DNA of 64,000 nt, taken from Fervidicoccaceae archaeon (lineage in GTDB: Archaea > Thermoproteota > Thermoprotei_A > Sulfolobales > Fervidicoccaceae). Below, piece by piece: positions 49,606 to 58,666 of the stretch. Location of the stretch: the NCBI GenBank assembly GCA_038878695.1, contig JAVZVD010000003.1, forward strand, positions 124,001-188,000. Direction: 5' to 3'. The notes beneath the pieces were generated by a model, which did no database searches, was not told where the DNA came from, and saw nothing but the letters and a program-made list of their open reading frames with translations. A program made the translations under genes and the position numbers. How positions within the stretch are numbered: position 1 is the first letter of the stretch; every line of letters starts with the position of its first letter.

Positions 49606-51042
49606 CTACGAGACGAGGGCGTAGTGCTTGTCGCGCGCCACGGCCACGTATAGGGAGGCCGCAACGATGATGAGTGAAGCGATCGAGGAATATTCGGCGA
49701 GGAGCCCCAAGTCGCCGCTCCCCCTAGACGATACTTCGAAGGAGCTCACGAAAGGCTCGCCCGGGCTGGCTGAGCAGGCCCCCCCGGTTCCAAAGGTCAC
49801 GTTGACGACGACGCTCGCGAGGATACCCCTCGCCTCCTTCGCGAGCCCCCTCTCGTCGTAGACCGCTACGAGCCCCCTGAACTGCACCGGGACCTCGAGA
49901 GGGGAGCCGGGGCAAGCGAGCACGCGAGCGGTCGTGGTCAACGAGTCTTTCTCCAGCAAGCCCCCCTTCATCGTGGGGTTATAGAGCAGCCCCGAGCCCC
50001 AGAGCCTATTGAGCGTGATCCTCGCGGCGTCCGGCATGAGCTCCGAGCCCGTTATAGCGGGGGATCCGTTCACCCACGTCACCAGGAACCTCCCCGAGGA
50101 CTTCAACGTCTCGTCTATGTTTAGCTCGAGGAGCGAGGCGGAGAGACCCGGCCTCGCTGCGATGTTGACGTACGCCAGCCCCGCTATCATGGAGACCACG
50201 AGGATGGCTAACGCGAGCCTCCCTCCTCTGCCGAGGCCCGAAGGCCTGGCCTGGCCGAAGAATCTAATGAAGGAGAAGAGCCCCTCTCTCAGCGCCACAT
50301 AGTATTTCAAAGAGGCGAGCCTCTCTCCGCGCAGGAGGAGAGGCAGGAGAGCGATCCCCGCAACGAAGCCCCCTGCGTGAGCGAAGAACGCTACGGCCGC
50401 TCCGCGGCTCGCGTACCCGTAGATCACCTGCGTGGCGAACCAGAAGAGCAAGAAGTACGAGGCCCTCGTCGTGAAGCAGAGAGGGAGCACGAAGAACCAG
50501 AGGCAAGCCGTGAGGTGAGTGCCCGGGAACAGCAACAGATAGGCTCCGAGGACACCGCTTATGGCCCCCGAGGCGCCTACGGCTGGCACGATGAGAGACG
50601 AGACGCCTTGCACGAAGCCGAAGGCCGTGTGGGCTACGGCGGCGGCGACTCCGCTGAGCATGTAGAGGGTCAAGAATCTGCCCGACCCGAGGACCCCCTC
50701 TAGGGCCTTTCCGAAGAAGTACAGGAAGTACATGTTGAAGAATATGTGGAAGACGTCGGCGTGGGTGAACATGCTTGTGAAGATCTTTAAGAAGCTCGAG
50801 GGTTGAACCGCCAGCTCGGCGGGGACGAAGCCGAGCTCGGAGACCCATCGATCGGCGGAGCGCAGGAAGAAATTCGATGAAGACGTCATCAGGTATAAGG
50901 CCGCGTTGATCGCTACGAGGCTCAGCGTGACCCCCCTCTTAGGCGAGATGCCCGGAAGGCTCGTCCTGGTTGGGAAATACTTGAGCCTGGGCGTCTCGCC
51001 CGTGCCTCGACGGATCAAAGCCCAGCTACTCTCCAACATCAT
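49606..51042 (-). CDS. Rhomboid-family intramembrane serine protease with large C-terminal domain
   Basis: Membrane protease of about 478 residues. The rhomboid core spans roughly residues 30-240, with HADVFHIFFNMYFLYFFG, the catalytic Ser in VGASGAISG, and the catalytic His in AFFAHAGGFVAG. After the core comes a further membrane segment (LALAILVVSMIAGLAYV), an extracytoplasmic domain of about 170 residues, and a final segment near the end (SIASLIIVAASLYVAV). ATG 51042 or 51039 is preferred because a TTTTAAAC box lies just upstream (51056-51063); the frame runs open to 51237. Confidence 0.85.
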   Translation of the reverse strand: MMLESSWALIRRGTGETPRLKYFPTRTSLPGISPKRGVTLSLVAINAALYLMTSSSNFFLRSADRWVSELGFVPAELAVQPSSFLKIFTSMFTHADVFHIFFNMYFLYFFGKALEGVLGSGRFLTLYMLSGVAAAVAHTAFGFVQGVSSLIVPAVGASGAISGVLGAYLLLFPGTHLTACLWFFVLPLCFTTRASYFLLFWFATQVIYGYASRGAAVAFFAHAGGFVAGIALLPLLLRGERLASLKYYVALREGLFSFIRFFGQARPSGLGRGGRLALAILVVSMIAGLAYVNIAARPGLSASLLELNIDETLKSSGRFLVTWVNGSPAITGSELMPDAARITLNRLWGSGLLYNPTMKGGLLEKDSLTTTARVLACPGSPLEVPVQFRGLVAVYDERGLAKEARGILASVVVNVTFGTGGACSASPGEPFVSSFEVSSRGSGDLGLLAEYSSIASLIIVAASLYVAVARDKHYALVS

Positions 51043-51133
51043 CTTTTTCGGACTCGAGTTTAAAAGAAGAGCTGAAACGCGAAGAATAGATAGATTAGCG
51101 CTCGATGCCTCCTGAAGAACGAGGTGTCTTCGA

Positions 51134-51421
51134 GTGAACATAGCGTTCGAGACGTGGAAGGGGAGAGCTCTGGCCACGCTATCGTCGATCCGCTCCGAGC
51201 TGCAGAACCCCGGGCCGGAGCTTCTCGAAGACATCAAGAGGCTCGAGTGGTGGATACCGAGGCTCAGGCTAGAAGATCTCCCCGTGTTCGACGAGATCGT
51301 GCGGGAGCTCAGCCGGCGTTACGCCTCCGAAAAACTGCTGAGTCTCCTCCCGACCGAGGAGGAGAGATCTAAAATCAGAGACGAGAGCATCGAGAGGATG
51401 CTCTTCAGGGTAGGCGACTGA
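51134..51421 (+). CDS. Small hypothetical helical protein
   Basis: Not recognised. The 95-residue product is mainly helical and charged, with two Trp in LEWWIPRLRL and a Lys/Arg/Glu-rich C-terminus. No membrane segment or metal motif. GTG 51134 follows a GAGGTG sequence about 10 bases upstream. It is divergent from the rhomboid gene and convergent with purE, 6 bp before that gene's stop. Composition looks coding. Confidence 0.6.
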   Translation: MNIAFETWKGRALATLSSIRSELQNPGPELLEDIKRLEWWIPRLRLEDLPVFDEIVRELSRRYASEKLLSLLPTEEERSKIRDESIERMLFRVGD

Positions 51422-51427
51422 TTCTTT

Positions 51428-51955
51428 TCATTGGTGAGCTCTCGACGTCGAGTTAGAGGTTGAGGGCTGAGGAGCTCCTCCCGCTCCTCGGGGGAGCTCA
51501 AGTCGCTTGAGCCCTCTCTTGATCTTCTTCTCGTAGTACTCGCGGAGCCTCTCTCGGATCTCCGGGTACTTCACGGCGAGAATCCTGACCGCCAATAGTG
51601 CAGCGTTCTCTGCCGCGTCGATCCCAACGCAGGCGACGGGAGTGCCCGGCGGCATCTGAGCTATAGAGAGCAGGGAATCCAAACCGCCCAGCTTGACGGA
51701 CCTAGGCACACCCACTACGGGTTTCAAAGTCCTCGCCGCTATGGCACCTGGCAGAGCCGCCGAGAGCCCAGCGACGCAGACGAAGACCTCGACCTCTGAC
51801 GATTCGACGTACTTCTCGAGCTCGTCGGGATCTCTGTGAGCGGATACGATAACGTACTCCGTCTCGATGCCTAGCTCCGCGAGGATCGAGCATATCTTGT
51901 CTCCTAATTCGCGGTCCGACTCGCTCCCCAAGACAACCGCTACTCGGGGAGGCAA
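51428..51955 (-). CDS. purE: Phosphoribosylaminoimidazole carboxylase PurE
   Basis: Carboxylation step making CAIR. The 175-residue product has GSESDRELGDK for phosphate binding, SAHRDPDEL with the catalytic His, and AGLSAALPG; the C-terminus has an extra basic tail. No purK is found in the window, so either PurE uses CO2 directly (class II-like) or N5-CAIR comes from elsewhere. TTG start. It shares an 81-bp divergent region with purM that contains ATTTAAAGAG, usable as a TATA box in either direction. Confidence 0.93.
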   Translation of the reverse strand: MPPRVAVVLGSESDRELGDKICSILAELGIETEYVIVSAHRDPDELEKYVESSEVEVFVCVAGLSAALPGAIAARTLKPVVGVPRSVKLGGLDSLLSIAQMPPGTPVACVGIDAAENAALLAVRILAVKYPEIRERLREYYEKKIKRGLKRLELPRGAGGAPQPSTSNSTSRAHQ

Positions 51956-52036
51956 GAATCACCCCCACCCGACGATGGGTCTGCGCGGCATTTAAAGAGC
52001 CCCTTTGAGTCGAGGAGCTCGCGAGGTACGCGAGGC
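51956..52036. promoter_or_regulatory. Divergent purE/purM promoter region
   Basis: The 81 bp between the two divergent pur genes contain GCATTTAAAGAGCCCC at about 51988-52003. TTTAAA is palindromic and lies about 35 bp from the purE start and about 40 bp from the purM start, suitable for a TATA box serving both genes. No operator repeat is obvious. Confidence 0.5.
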
Positions 52037-53203
52037 GTGGGTCTTTACGAGAGGCTAGGTGTAGACGCTCAGAAGAGGGGGGTCGAGGAGGCCTTCTCTC
52101 GTCTGTTGAGGAGCGCGGTGCCCGGAGCCTTCGCCAACATAATGAGGTGCCCCCAGCGCGGCGACGGTTTGGTCCTCCACGTGGACGGGGCCGGGAGCAA
52201 GCCCGTCATAGCTTATCTGTGCTATAAGGAGGAGGGGGGAGGCGAGTGCTTCGATGGATTAATGCAGGACGTCGTGGCGATGAACGTGGACGACGTAATC
52301 GCCGTGGGGGCGAGGCCTCTGCTCTTCGCCGACTACGTAGCGGTGAACACTCACAGAATCGATAAGCAGCTTCTCCTGAGGGCTCTCGCGCGGGGGCTCG
52401 ATAGAGCTCTCTCTCTCCTCTCCACTCACGGGGTGCCGCTGGAGCTAGCCGGCGGAGAGACGGCTGATCTTCCAGATCAATTGAGGACCCTCGATCTGGT
52501 GGGGGTGGTGCTCGGCGAGATCAACTTGGAGAGGGCGGTGAGAGGGAACGTGCGCGAGGGCGACGTGCTCGTGGGGCTTAGAAGCGGCGGCAGAGCGAAG
52601 TACGAGGAGAGAGAGAACAGCGGCATAATGTGCAACGGACTGACGCTGGCCCGACACGTTCTACTGAGCAAGAAGTACTCGGAGCGTTACCCGGAGACGA
52701 GAGAAGAGAAAGCGGCCGAGCTCACTTATCGCGGGAGGTACGAGCTCGACGACTATATCGATGAGCTCGGCTCGACGGTGGGAGAGGCGCTGCTCTCTCC
52801 AACGAGGATATTCGCGCCGATCATCGGTGAGGTCCTGGTCAGGGCCGCGGAGTCAGTGAGAGGGATAGTTCACGTGACGGGTGGGGGCCTCACCAAGCTC
52901 ACACGCCTAGGCAGAGGCGTGAGATACGTCGTGGACTCTCCTCCGAGGCCCGACCCCATCTTCGAGCTGATAAGGCGCGAGGGCCGGATAGACCTAAGGG
53001 AGATGTACGAGGTCTTCAATATGGGGATCGGCATTGTCGTCATAGCGGAGAAGGGGGCCGAGGAGGAGATCATAAGTGCGTCGGAGAAGTACGATGTCGA
53101 GGCCGCGGTGATAGGACGAGTCGTCGAGGGGGAGCCTGGAGTAAACGAGCTCGTCGTATACGCGGAGAGCTCGAGGCTGCACTATTCGAGGACCGTTGGC
53201 TGA
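52037..53203 (+). CDS. purM: Phosphoribosylformylglycinamidine cyclo-ligase (AIR synthetase)
   Basis: ATP-dependent ring closure from FGAM to AIR. The 388-residue product has the PurM-type phosphate region DVVAMNVDDVIAVGARPL, the LAGGETADLP motif and HVTGGGLTKL in the second domain. It is longer than the bacterial enzyme (about 345), with an insertion around residues 205-255. GTG start after GAGGCGTG. Its stop lies 163 bp before purC, so purC may have its own promoter. Confidence 0.93.
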   Translation: MGLYERLGVDAQKRGVEEAFSRLLRSAVPGAFANIMRCPQRGDGLVLHVDGAGSKPVIAYLCYKEEGGGECFDGLMQDVVAMNVDDVIAVGARPLLFADYVAVNTHRIDKQLLLRALARGLDRALSLLSTHGVPLELAGGETADLPDQLRTLDLVGVVLGEINLERAVRGNVREGDVLVGLRSGGRAKYEERENSGIMCNGLTLARHVLLSKKYSERYPETREEKAAELTYRGRYELDDYIDELGSTVGEALLSPTRIFAPIIGEVLVRAAESVRGIVHVTGGGLTKLTRLGRGVRYVVDSPPRPDPIFELIRREGRIDLREMYEVFNMGIGIVVIAEKGAEEEIISASEKYDVEAAVIGRVVEGEPGVNELVVYAESSRLHYSRTVG

Positions 53204-53366
53204 CCTCGGGGGATTTCGAGCCCGGGCAGCTCGCCAATTAACTTTTGGAGGGCGAAGTTTTCTCGACGCAGATCCTTTCTGAGGATCCCCTCGGATCTCC
53301 CGAAAAAGAGGCGCTCTAAGCTAAAAAGAGGTCTTAGCGAGAGCGCGAGCTCAGAGGCCCCCCCTC

Positions 53367-54326
53367 TTGCGGTTGTTCGACGCGATCACAGAGATCCTCC
53401 CCAATCCATTCGAGGAGGGCTCGGTCGTCGAGGCCGTCCGAGGCACTCTCGAGCTGGTTCGCGGGTCTAGGCTGAGGAGGGGGAAAGTTAAGGAGGTCTA
53501 CTCGCGCAACGGGGAGCTCCTCATATTCTTCACCGATAGAGTCTCGGCGTTCGATGTGGTCTTAGAAGATCTCGTGCCTCTGAAGGGGGCGTTCCTCGCC
53601 AAGCTCTCGGCTCTCTGGTTCGAGAAGTCTGCGAGCGTTTTCCCGAACCATTTCATCGAGCTCGTCGACGATAGAACTCTGTTGGTCAGCAGAGCTCAGA
53701 GAGTAGACATCGAGTGGATAGTCAGAGGCTACATCTACGGTTCTATGTGGAGAGCCTACGAGAAAGGGGAGAGGATTTTCTCCGGCGTGGAGCTGCCGTC
53801 GGGGCTGAGGCTCGCCGAGAAGCTGCCGGAGCCCGTGCTGACTCCCACTACGAAGAGTGACGTGGGTCACGACGTCGAGATAACGAAGGAGCAGGCTATA
53901 TCGCTCGGCCTCGTGAAGCGCGACGAGTGGGCCGAGCTCGAGGAGGCCAGCCTCAGGCTGTACGAGTTCTACTCTAAAGAGGCCGAGAAGAGAGGCATCA
54001 TAGTGGCGGACGTGAAACTGGAGTTCGGCAGGACGCGCGAGGGCATCATCCAAATAGACGAGCCGCCCACTCACGACTCGGCCAGGCTCTGGTCTGCCAA
54101 GCACTACGAGCCTGGCAGAAGGCAGGAGTCGTTTTGCCTCGACAAGGAGTTCTTAAGGGCATACCTGCAGAGGCGGGGCTATCGAGGAGAGGGCTCTCCG
54201 CCTCGCCTACCCGGAGAGATCGTCAGGCAGGTGGCTTTGCGAGCCCGAGGGGCCTATGAGGTGCTCGCGGGGAAGTCATCGATAGAGAGCCTGGGGCTGA
54301 GATCCCTGGAGGAGCTAGAGCTATGA
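53367..54326 (+). CDS. purC: SAICAR synthetase
   Basis: Couples CAIR and aspartate. The 319-residue product has RGKVKEVYS (lipid-kinase-like start of PurC), FFTDRVSAFDVVLEDLVP, EWIVRGYIYGSMW, and QIDEPPTHDSARLW, the PurC signature with D-E-P-P/x-T-x-D-S. A C-terminal extension of about 50 residues is present, as in eukaryote-like or archaeal forms. TTG start. Overlaps purF by ATGA and opens a tight eight-gene run ending at purQ. Confidence 0.95.
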   Translation: MRLFDAITEILPNPFEEGSVVEAVRGTLELVRGSRLRRGKVKEVYSRNGELLIFFTDRVSAFDVVLEDLVPLKGAFLAKLSALWFEKSASVFPNHFIELVDDRTLLVSRAQRVDIEWIVRGYIYGSMWRAYEKGERIFSGVELPSGLRLAEKLPEPVLTPTTKSDVGHDVEITKEQAISLGLVKRDEWAELEEASLRLYEFYSKEAEKRGIIVADVKLEFGRTREGIIQIDEPPTHDSARLWSAKHYEPGRRQESFCLDKEFLRAYLQRRGYRGEGSPPRLPGEIVRQVALRARGAYEVLAGKSSIESLGLRSLEELEL

Positions 54327-55825
54327 GGAAGCCAACCGAGAGCTGCGGCGTGGCTGGAGCAGCGAGCTCGATCGGGGAAGATGTTCTGCCTTACGTGTAT
54401 AGGATGCTCATCGTATTGAATCATCGCGGGCAGCAGTCCTACGGGATTTTGGCCTACGACGGCGGAGTCTTCAGAGGCCTGAAGAGAGCCGGCCTCGTAT
54501 CCGAGACGGATCTGGAAGAGTTAGTCGGCACGCGCGGCCTCTCGGGGAGCCTCGCGCTCGGTCACGTCAGGTATGCCACCTCCGGCGGAGACTCGCCCGA
54601 CGAACTCCTCCTCGGAGCCCAGCCCGTCTTGGTGGAGAGAAACGGACTGAGGCTAGCCTTAGCCTACAACGGCAATCTCGTAAACGCGCGAGAGCTCGCC
54701 GAGAAGCAGAGGTCGAGAGGCTCCGAGACCGGGCTCTTCGCGGATGCCGACGTCTTAGCTAGAGAGATCCTCGATGGGATAATCGAGACAGGCGACGTGG
54801 TCGAGGCTCTCGCGCTACTAGCTGAGAGAGTGGACGGGGCCTACTCTGTCGTGTGCGCGCTGAGCGATGGCTCGCTGCTAGCCTTCAGGGACCCTCGCGG
54901 CTTGAAGCCGCTCGCGGTGGGCTCCATCGATGAGAGGAGAATGTTCCTCGCGTCTTCGGAGAGCGCCGCTTTGGAGGATCTCGAGGTCTCCTCGTGGACC
55001 CACGTGGGCCCGGGCGAGCTAGTCTCATTCGATGGCGAGGAGACGAGTAGGCTCAGGTTCGCCCCCGGAGAGGAGAGGCTCTGCGCTTTCGAGTTCGCGT
55101 ACTTCGCGCGCCCCGACTCGAGACTCCTGCCGGGGTGCCGCTACGTTTACGAAATCAGGAGAGAGCTCGGGGCAATTCTGGCCGAGAGATTTCGAGAGGT
55201 AATGAACAGGATAGATATAATCGCGCCCGTCCCCGAGACGGCCGTCGACGCGGCTCTAGGGCTGGCCTCGGCCTCGGGCAAGCCCATCGAGCCGGTCATC
55301 GTGAGGCACAGGTACGTGAAGCAGAGGGCCTTCATACTCGATGAGGCGACCAGGAGGAGGATCCTAGAGATGAAGTACAACGTGCTCAGAGACAAGGTCG
55401 CCGGGGCCAGAATAGCGCTAATCGACGATAGCATAGTTCGCGGCGAGACCACGCGCTTGCTCGTGGAGCGCCTCAAGAGGGCTGGGGCTAGGGAGGTGCA
55501 CGTCTTCAGCACCTTCCCGAAGATCTCGCATCCCTGCTTCTACGGTATCGATATGGCTACATACGAGGAGCTGGCGGGCTTCGAGAGGGGACCCGAGGAA
55601 GTGGCCAGGCTGATCGGAGCCGATTCCGTTTGCTACCAAGAGCCTGAGGACTACGTCAGGGCCGTGGGCTCGAACTCCCTCTGTATGGCGTGCGTCACGG
55701 GCATTTACCCGACTCCTCGCGCTCAGAGGCTCGCCGACGAGGCCCGCGAAGAGGCCTCGAGGAGGATCGAGCTAACGAGCTCCAGAACTAGGAGGGTAAG
55801 GATTTTGGAGAGCCACGGAGCGTGA
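54323..55825 (+). CDS. purF: Amidophosphoribosyltransferase
   Basis: First committed purine step: PRPP plus glutamine to phosphoribosylamine. The 500-residue product has an N-terminal glutaminase whose nucleophile is Cys8 in ESCGVAGA, so a seven-residue propeptide is likely cleaved. NHRGQQSYG and YNGNLVNA follow. The PRTase domain has the PRPP loop ALIDDSIVRGETT. The C-terminal LCMACVTG may be an Fe-S or structural Cys pair, as in class-I PurF. It is followed after 6 bp by a second, altered copy. Confidence 0.95.
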   Translation: MRKPTESCGVAGAASSIGEDVLPYVYRMLIVLNHRGQQSYGILAYDGGVFRGLKRAGLVSETDLEELVGTRGLSGSLALGHVRYATSGGDSPDELLLGAQPVLVERNGLRLALAYNGNLVNARELAEKQRSRGSETGLFADADVLAREILDGIIETGDVVEALALLAERVDGAYSVVCALSDGSLLAFRDPRGLKPLAVGSIDERRMFLASSESAALEDLEVSSWTHVGPGELVSFDGEETSRLRFAPGEERLCAFEFAYFARPDSRLLPGCRYVYEIRRELGAILAERFREVMNRIDIIAPVPETAVDAALGLASASGKPIEPVIVRHRYVKQRAFILDEATRRRILEMKYNVLRDKVAGARIALIDDSIVRGETTRLLVERLKRAGAREVHVFSTFPKISHPCFYGIDMATYEELAGFERGPEEVARLIGADSVCYQEPEDYVRAVGSNSLCMACVTGIYPTPRAQRLADEAREEASRRIELTSSRTRRVRILESHGA

Positions 55826-55831
55826 GACTTC

Positions 55832-57130
55832 GTGCCCGGGATAATCGCCTTGTATCCCTTCGGCTTGGGTCGCGAGAACTGGAAGATCGCGAGATTCGTC
55901 TATTATGGCCTCATGGCTCTGCAGCATCGCGGGCAGGAGACCGCGAGCCTAGCTGTTCTAGGAAGAGGCGGAATGAGGGTGCTCGAGGCGACGGGCCCAG
56001 CCGAGGAGGCCTTCGAGCTCGATGACCTGGGCGGCCTAGATGGTTTCATTGCTCTCGGTAGAGTCTCGCCGCTCCCCCGAGACTCGCTGGCCTCGTCGAG
56101 CTCGCCTATCGAGCTCGTCGTGGCCGGAGACGGCTGTCCCGAGCTCGACGGCGAGAGAGACTGGAGAGCGTTCGCCGAGGTGCTGAGCGATGAGATGAGC
56201 AGAGTAGGGGACCCTCTCAGGGCCTCCGTCAACGTGATAGAGAGAGCGAGAGGGGGGTACTCCTTCGTGGCCATAACGGCGGAACAGATCATGTTGGCCG
56301 GCAGAGACCCGAGGGGGATCAAGCCCCTCGAGGTCGGCTCGCTCGGCTTCGATATAGGAGCCGTCGCGTCGGAGAGCTGCGCGCTGGACGTGCTCGGCAT
56401 GGAACACGCAGGCTCCGTGAAACCGGGCGAGGTGCTTAAACTCGACCCATACAGCATAGAGAGAGCGCGCGCGAGGCCTAGGGGGAGTGATCCGCCCTCT
56501 CTATGCAGCTTCGAGCTAGTTTACCTGGCTAGACACGACTCAGTGGTAGACGGCATCGACGTATACGCGGTGAGGGAGAAGATAGGCGCAAGGCTAGCGC
56601 GCGAGGCGCCGGCCGAGGCCGACGTCGTCATCGGCGTTCCCGAGACGGCGACGCCATTCGCGCTGGGCTACGCGAAGGCGTCGGGCACGCCGGCCAGCCT
56701 GGGCTTCGTGACGACAGGCAGGAGGCTGAGGACCGCCCTCAAGCCGTCTGCTCTCGAGAGGCTGATAGGGGTTCAACTCAAGCTGAACCCCATAAGATGC
56801 GCCGTGGAGGGACGAGACGTGGTGCTCATAGACGATAGCGTGGTCCGAGGCACTACGCTGAGGAATACGGTCTGGAACCTCAAGCGCAGAGGAGCCAGGA
56901 GAGTGCACGTGAGGATAGGCAGCCCGCCTCTCAGGAGCCCGTGCCCATACGACCCCGGATCGACCGAACCAGACGAGCTCATAGCGAGGTCGCTCTCGCC
57001 GAGCGAAATAGCGGAGGTCGTGGGTGCGGACAGCTTAGCATTCATATCCGAGGAGGGGCTGGCCGAGTCTGCGGGCCTCCCAACGCATCGCCTCTGTATG
57101 CTTTGTTGGCGCGCAGGTGAAGCGCGTTGA
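55832..57130 (+). CDS. PurF paralog without glutaminase nucleophile
   Basis: A second PurF-like protein of 432 residues. The N-terminus reads MPGIIALYPFG where active enzymes have M-C-G-I, so the nucleophilic Cys is Pro. QHRGQETASL is kept, but much of the glutamine pocket around residues 55-110 is shortened. The PRPP loop VLIDDSVVRGTTL and the C-terminal LCMLCWRAG remain. It may use ammonia directly or act as a partner or regulator of the active PurF beside it. GTG start 6 bp after purF; overlaps purD by TTGA. Confidence 0.85.
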   Translation: MPGIIALYPFGLGRENWKIARFVYYGLMALQHRGQETASLAVLGRGGMRVLEATGPAEEAFELDDLGGLDGFIALGRVSPLPRDSLASSSSPIELVVAGDGCPELDGERDWRAFAEVLSDEMSRVGDPLRASVNVIERARGGYSFVAITAEQIMLAGRDPRGIKPLEVGSLGFDIGAVASESCALDVLGMEHAGSVKPGEVLKLDPYSIERARARPRGSDPPSLCSFELVYLARHDSVVDGIDVYAVREKIGARLAREAPAEADVVIGVPETATPFALGYAKASGTPASLGFVTTGRRLRTALKPSALERLIGVQLKLNPIRCAVEGRDVVLIDDSVVRGTTLRNTVWNLKRRGARRVHVRIGSPPLRSPCPYDPGSTEPDELIARSLSPSEIAEVVGADSLAFISEEGLAESAGLPTHRLCMLCWRAGEAR

Positions 57131-58659
57131 AGGTCATGGGAGTGGGATCGGGAGCCAGGGAGCACGCGATAGCGGAAGCCCTGGCGAGAAGCGCGAGGGA
57201 GCCCAAGATATTCTGGGCAGGGGACCTTAGGAACCCCGGCATATTCAGGCTCGTCGAGAGGACCGGGGGTCGCTACGCGCTCGTCAACACGAACGACGCG
57301 AGAAGAGTAGCTGATCTCGCGGCCGAGTGGAGCGTCGATCTCGTAGTTGTGGGCCCAGAGGAGCCGAACTTCCACGGCATCCCGGACGAAGTCGAGAAAT
57401 TGGGGATTCCCTGCGTTGGAGCAAAGAGGAGACTCGCTGTTCTCGAGATGTCGAAGGCGGAGATGCGGAGGATTCAGTGGAGGCACGGCATACCGGGCAG
57501 GCTTCTCTTCAAAGTCTACAAGAGCTACGAGGAGGCCCTGGCCGATCTCTCGAGGAGAGCGGACGACCCGACGTGGCTTCAGAACGTCGCTCTGAAGCCG
57601 GCGAGGCAGGCCGGGGGCAGAGGGGTGAAGGTGATCGAGGACTCTCAGGTCTACTTGAGAGAAGAGAAGAGAGACTTCAAGAGGAGACATGTCGAGTGGC
57701 TAGAGAAGTACGTGGAGCTCTACGGGGACATCGAGGAGAAAATACTAGTCGAGGAGAAGGTCTGGGGGCCCGAGTACACGCTCCAGTGCGCGACGGACGG
57801 CAGGACCGTTCTCGGGATGCCGCTCGTCCAAGACAATAAACACGCTCACGACTTCGACATCGGGCCCGAGACTGGAGGTATGGGCTCCTACACGGGCCGA
57901 GGTATGCTGCTCCCCTTCATAACGATTGAGGAGTACGAGAGAAGCCTCGAGATCGTTAGGAGAATGGTCGAGGCGATCCAGAGGGAGACAGGCGAGCTCT
58001 ACAAGGGCTTCGTGGCAGGTCAGATGATGTTGACGGAGATCGAGGGGCCGACGTTAATAGAGATGTACTCGAGGCTGGGAGACCCCGAGGCCCTCAACGT
58101 GCTCGTCACTATGGAGACAGATTTTCTCGACCTCCTCGAGGCGATAGTGGACGGGAGGCTAGCTTCCCTAAAGCTCGAGTTCTCCGAGGAGGCCACGGTG
58201 GTCAAAGCTGTGGCGCCGAAGGGCTATCCCGACTTCAAGGAGATAGCGCGAGGCCACCCGATAGCAGTCAATGAAGAGGAGCTCAGAAGCAGAGGCTGTC
58301 GCGTGTACTGGGGCTCGGTTCACCTGTTCGACGATGGCTCGATGATGACCGGAGGCTCCAGGGCCGTAGAGCTTCTGGCCTCCGCTGCTACGCCGCAGGA
58401 GGCCTCCAGACTCCTCGACGAGTGCCTCGAAACGGGTGCGGTGAAGCTTCTCGACGGATGGGGCCTCTTCTATAGGAGAGACATAGGCTCTGAGGAGATG
58501 GTCGCGAGGAGAACGAGGTTGGCCGAGAGAGCGAGGGCTCTCTACAAGTACAGAGAAAAACGAGGGCTCTTGGGCAGGAGAGTGGATTGGATCCCCAAGG
58601 TAGGCAAAGTCGACCCGTCGATCGAGATGATGAAGGAGGCCCTCGCGGAGCGGGGGTGA
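57127..58659 (+). CDS. purD: Phosphoribosylamine-glycine ligase (GAR synthetase)
   Basis: ATP-grasp ligase forming GAR. The 510-residue product begins KVMGVGSGAREHAIAEAL, the typical PurD phosphate loop. VVGPEEPNF, VALKPARQAGGRGVKVI and IEMYSRLGDPEALNVL (metal and substrate region) follow. It is about 80 residues longer than bacterial PurD because of inserts near residues 180-205 and at the C-terminus. The TTG start overlaps the PurF paralog by TTGA. Confidence 0.93.
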   Translation: MKVMGVGSGAREHAIAEALARSAREPKIFWAGDLRNPGIFRLVERTGGRYALVNTNDARRVADLAAEWSVDLVVVGPEEPNFHGIPDEVEKLGIPCVGAKRRLAVLEMSKAEMRRIQWRHGIPGRLLFKVYKSYEEALADLSRRADDPTWLQNVALKPARQAGGRGVKVIEDSQVYLREEKRDFKRRHVEWLEKYVELYGDIEEKILVEEKVWGPEYTLQCATDGRTVLGMPLVQDNKHAHDFDIGPETGGMGSYTGRGMLLPFITIEEYERSLEIVRRMVEAIQRETGELYKGFVAGQMMLTEIEGPTLIEMYSRLGDPEALNVLVTMETDFLDLLEAIVDGRLASLKLEFSEEATVVKAVAPKGYPDFKEIARGHPIAVNEEELRSRGCRVYWGSVHLFDDGSMMTGGSRAVELLASAATPQEASRLLDECLETGAVKLLDGWGLFYRRDIGSEEMVARRTRLAERARALYKYREKRGLLGRRVDWIPKVGKVDPSIEMMKEALAERG

Positions 58660-58666
58660 GAAGATC

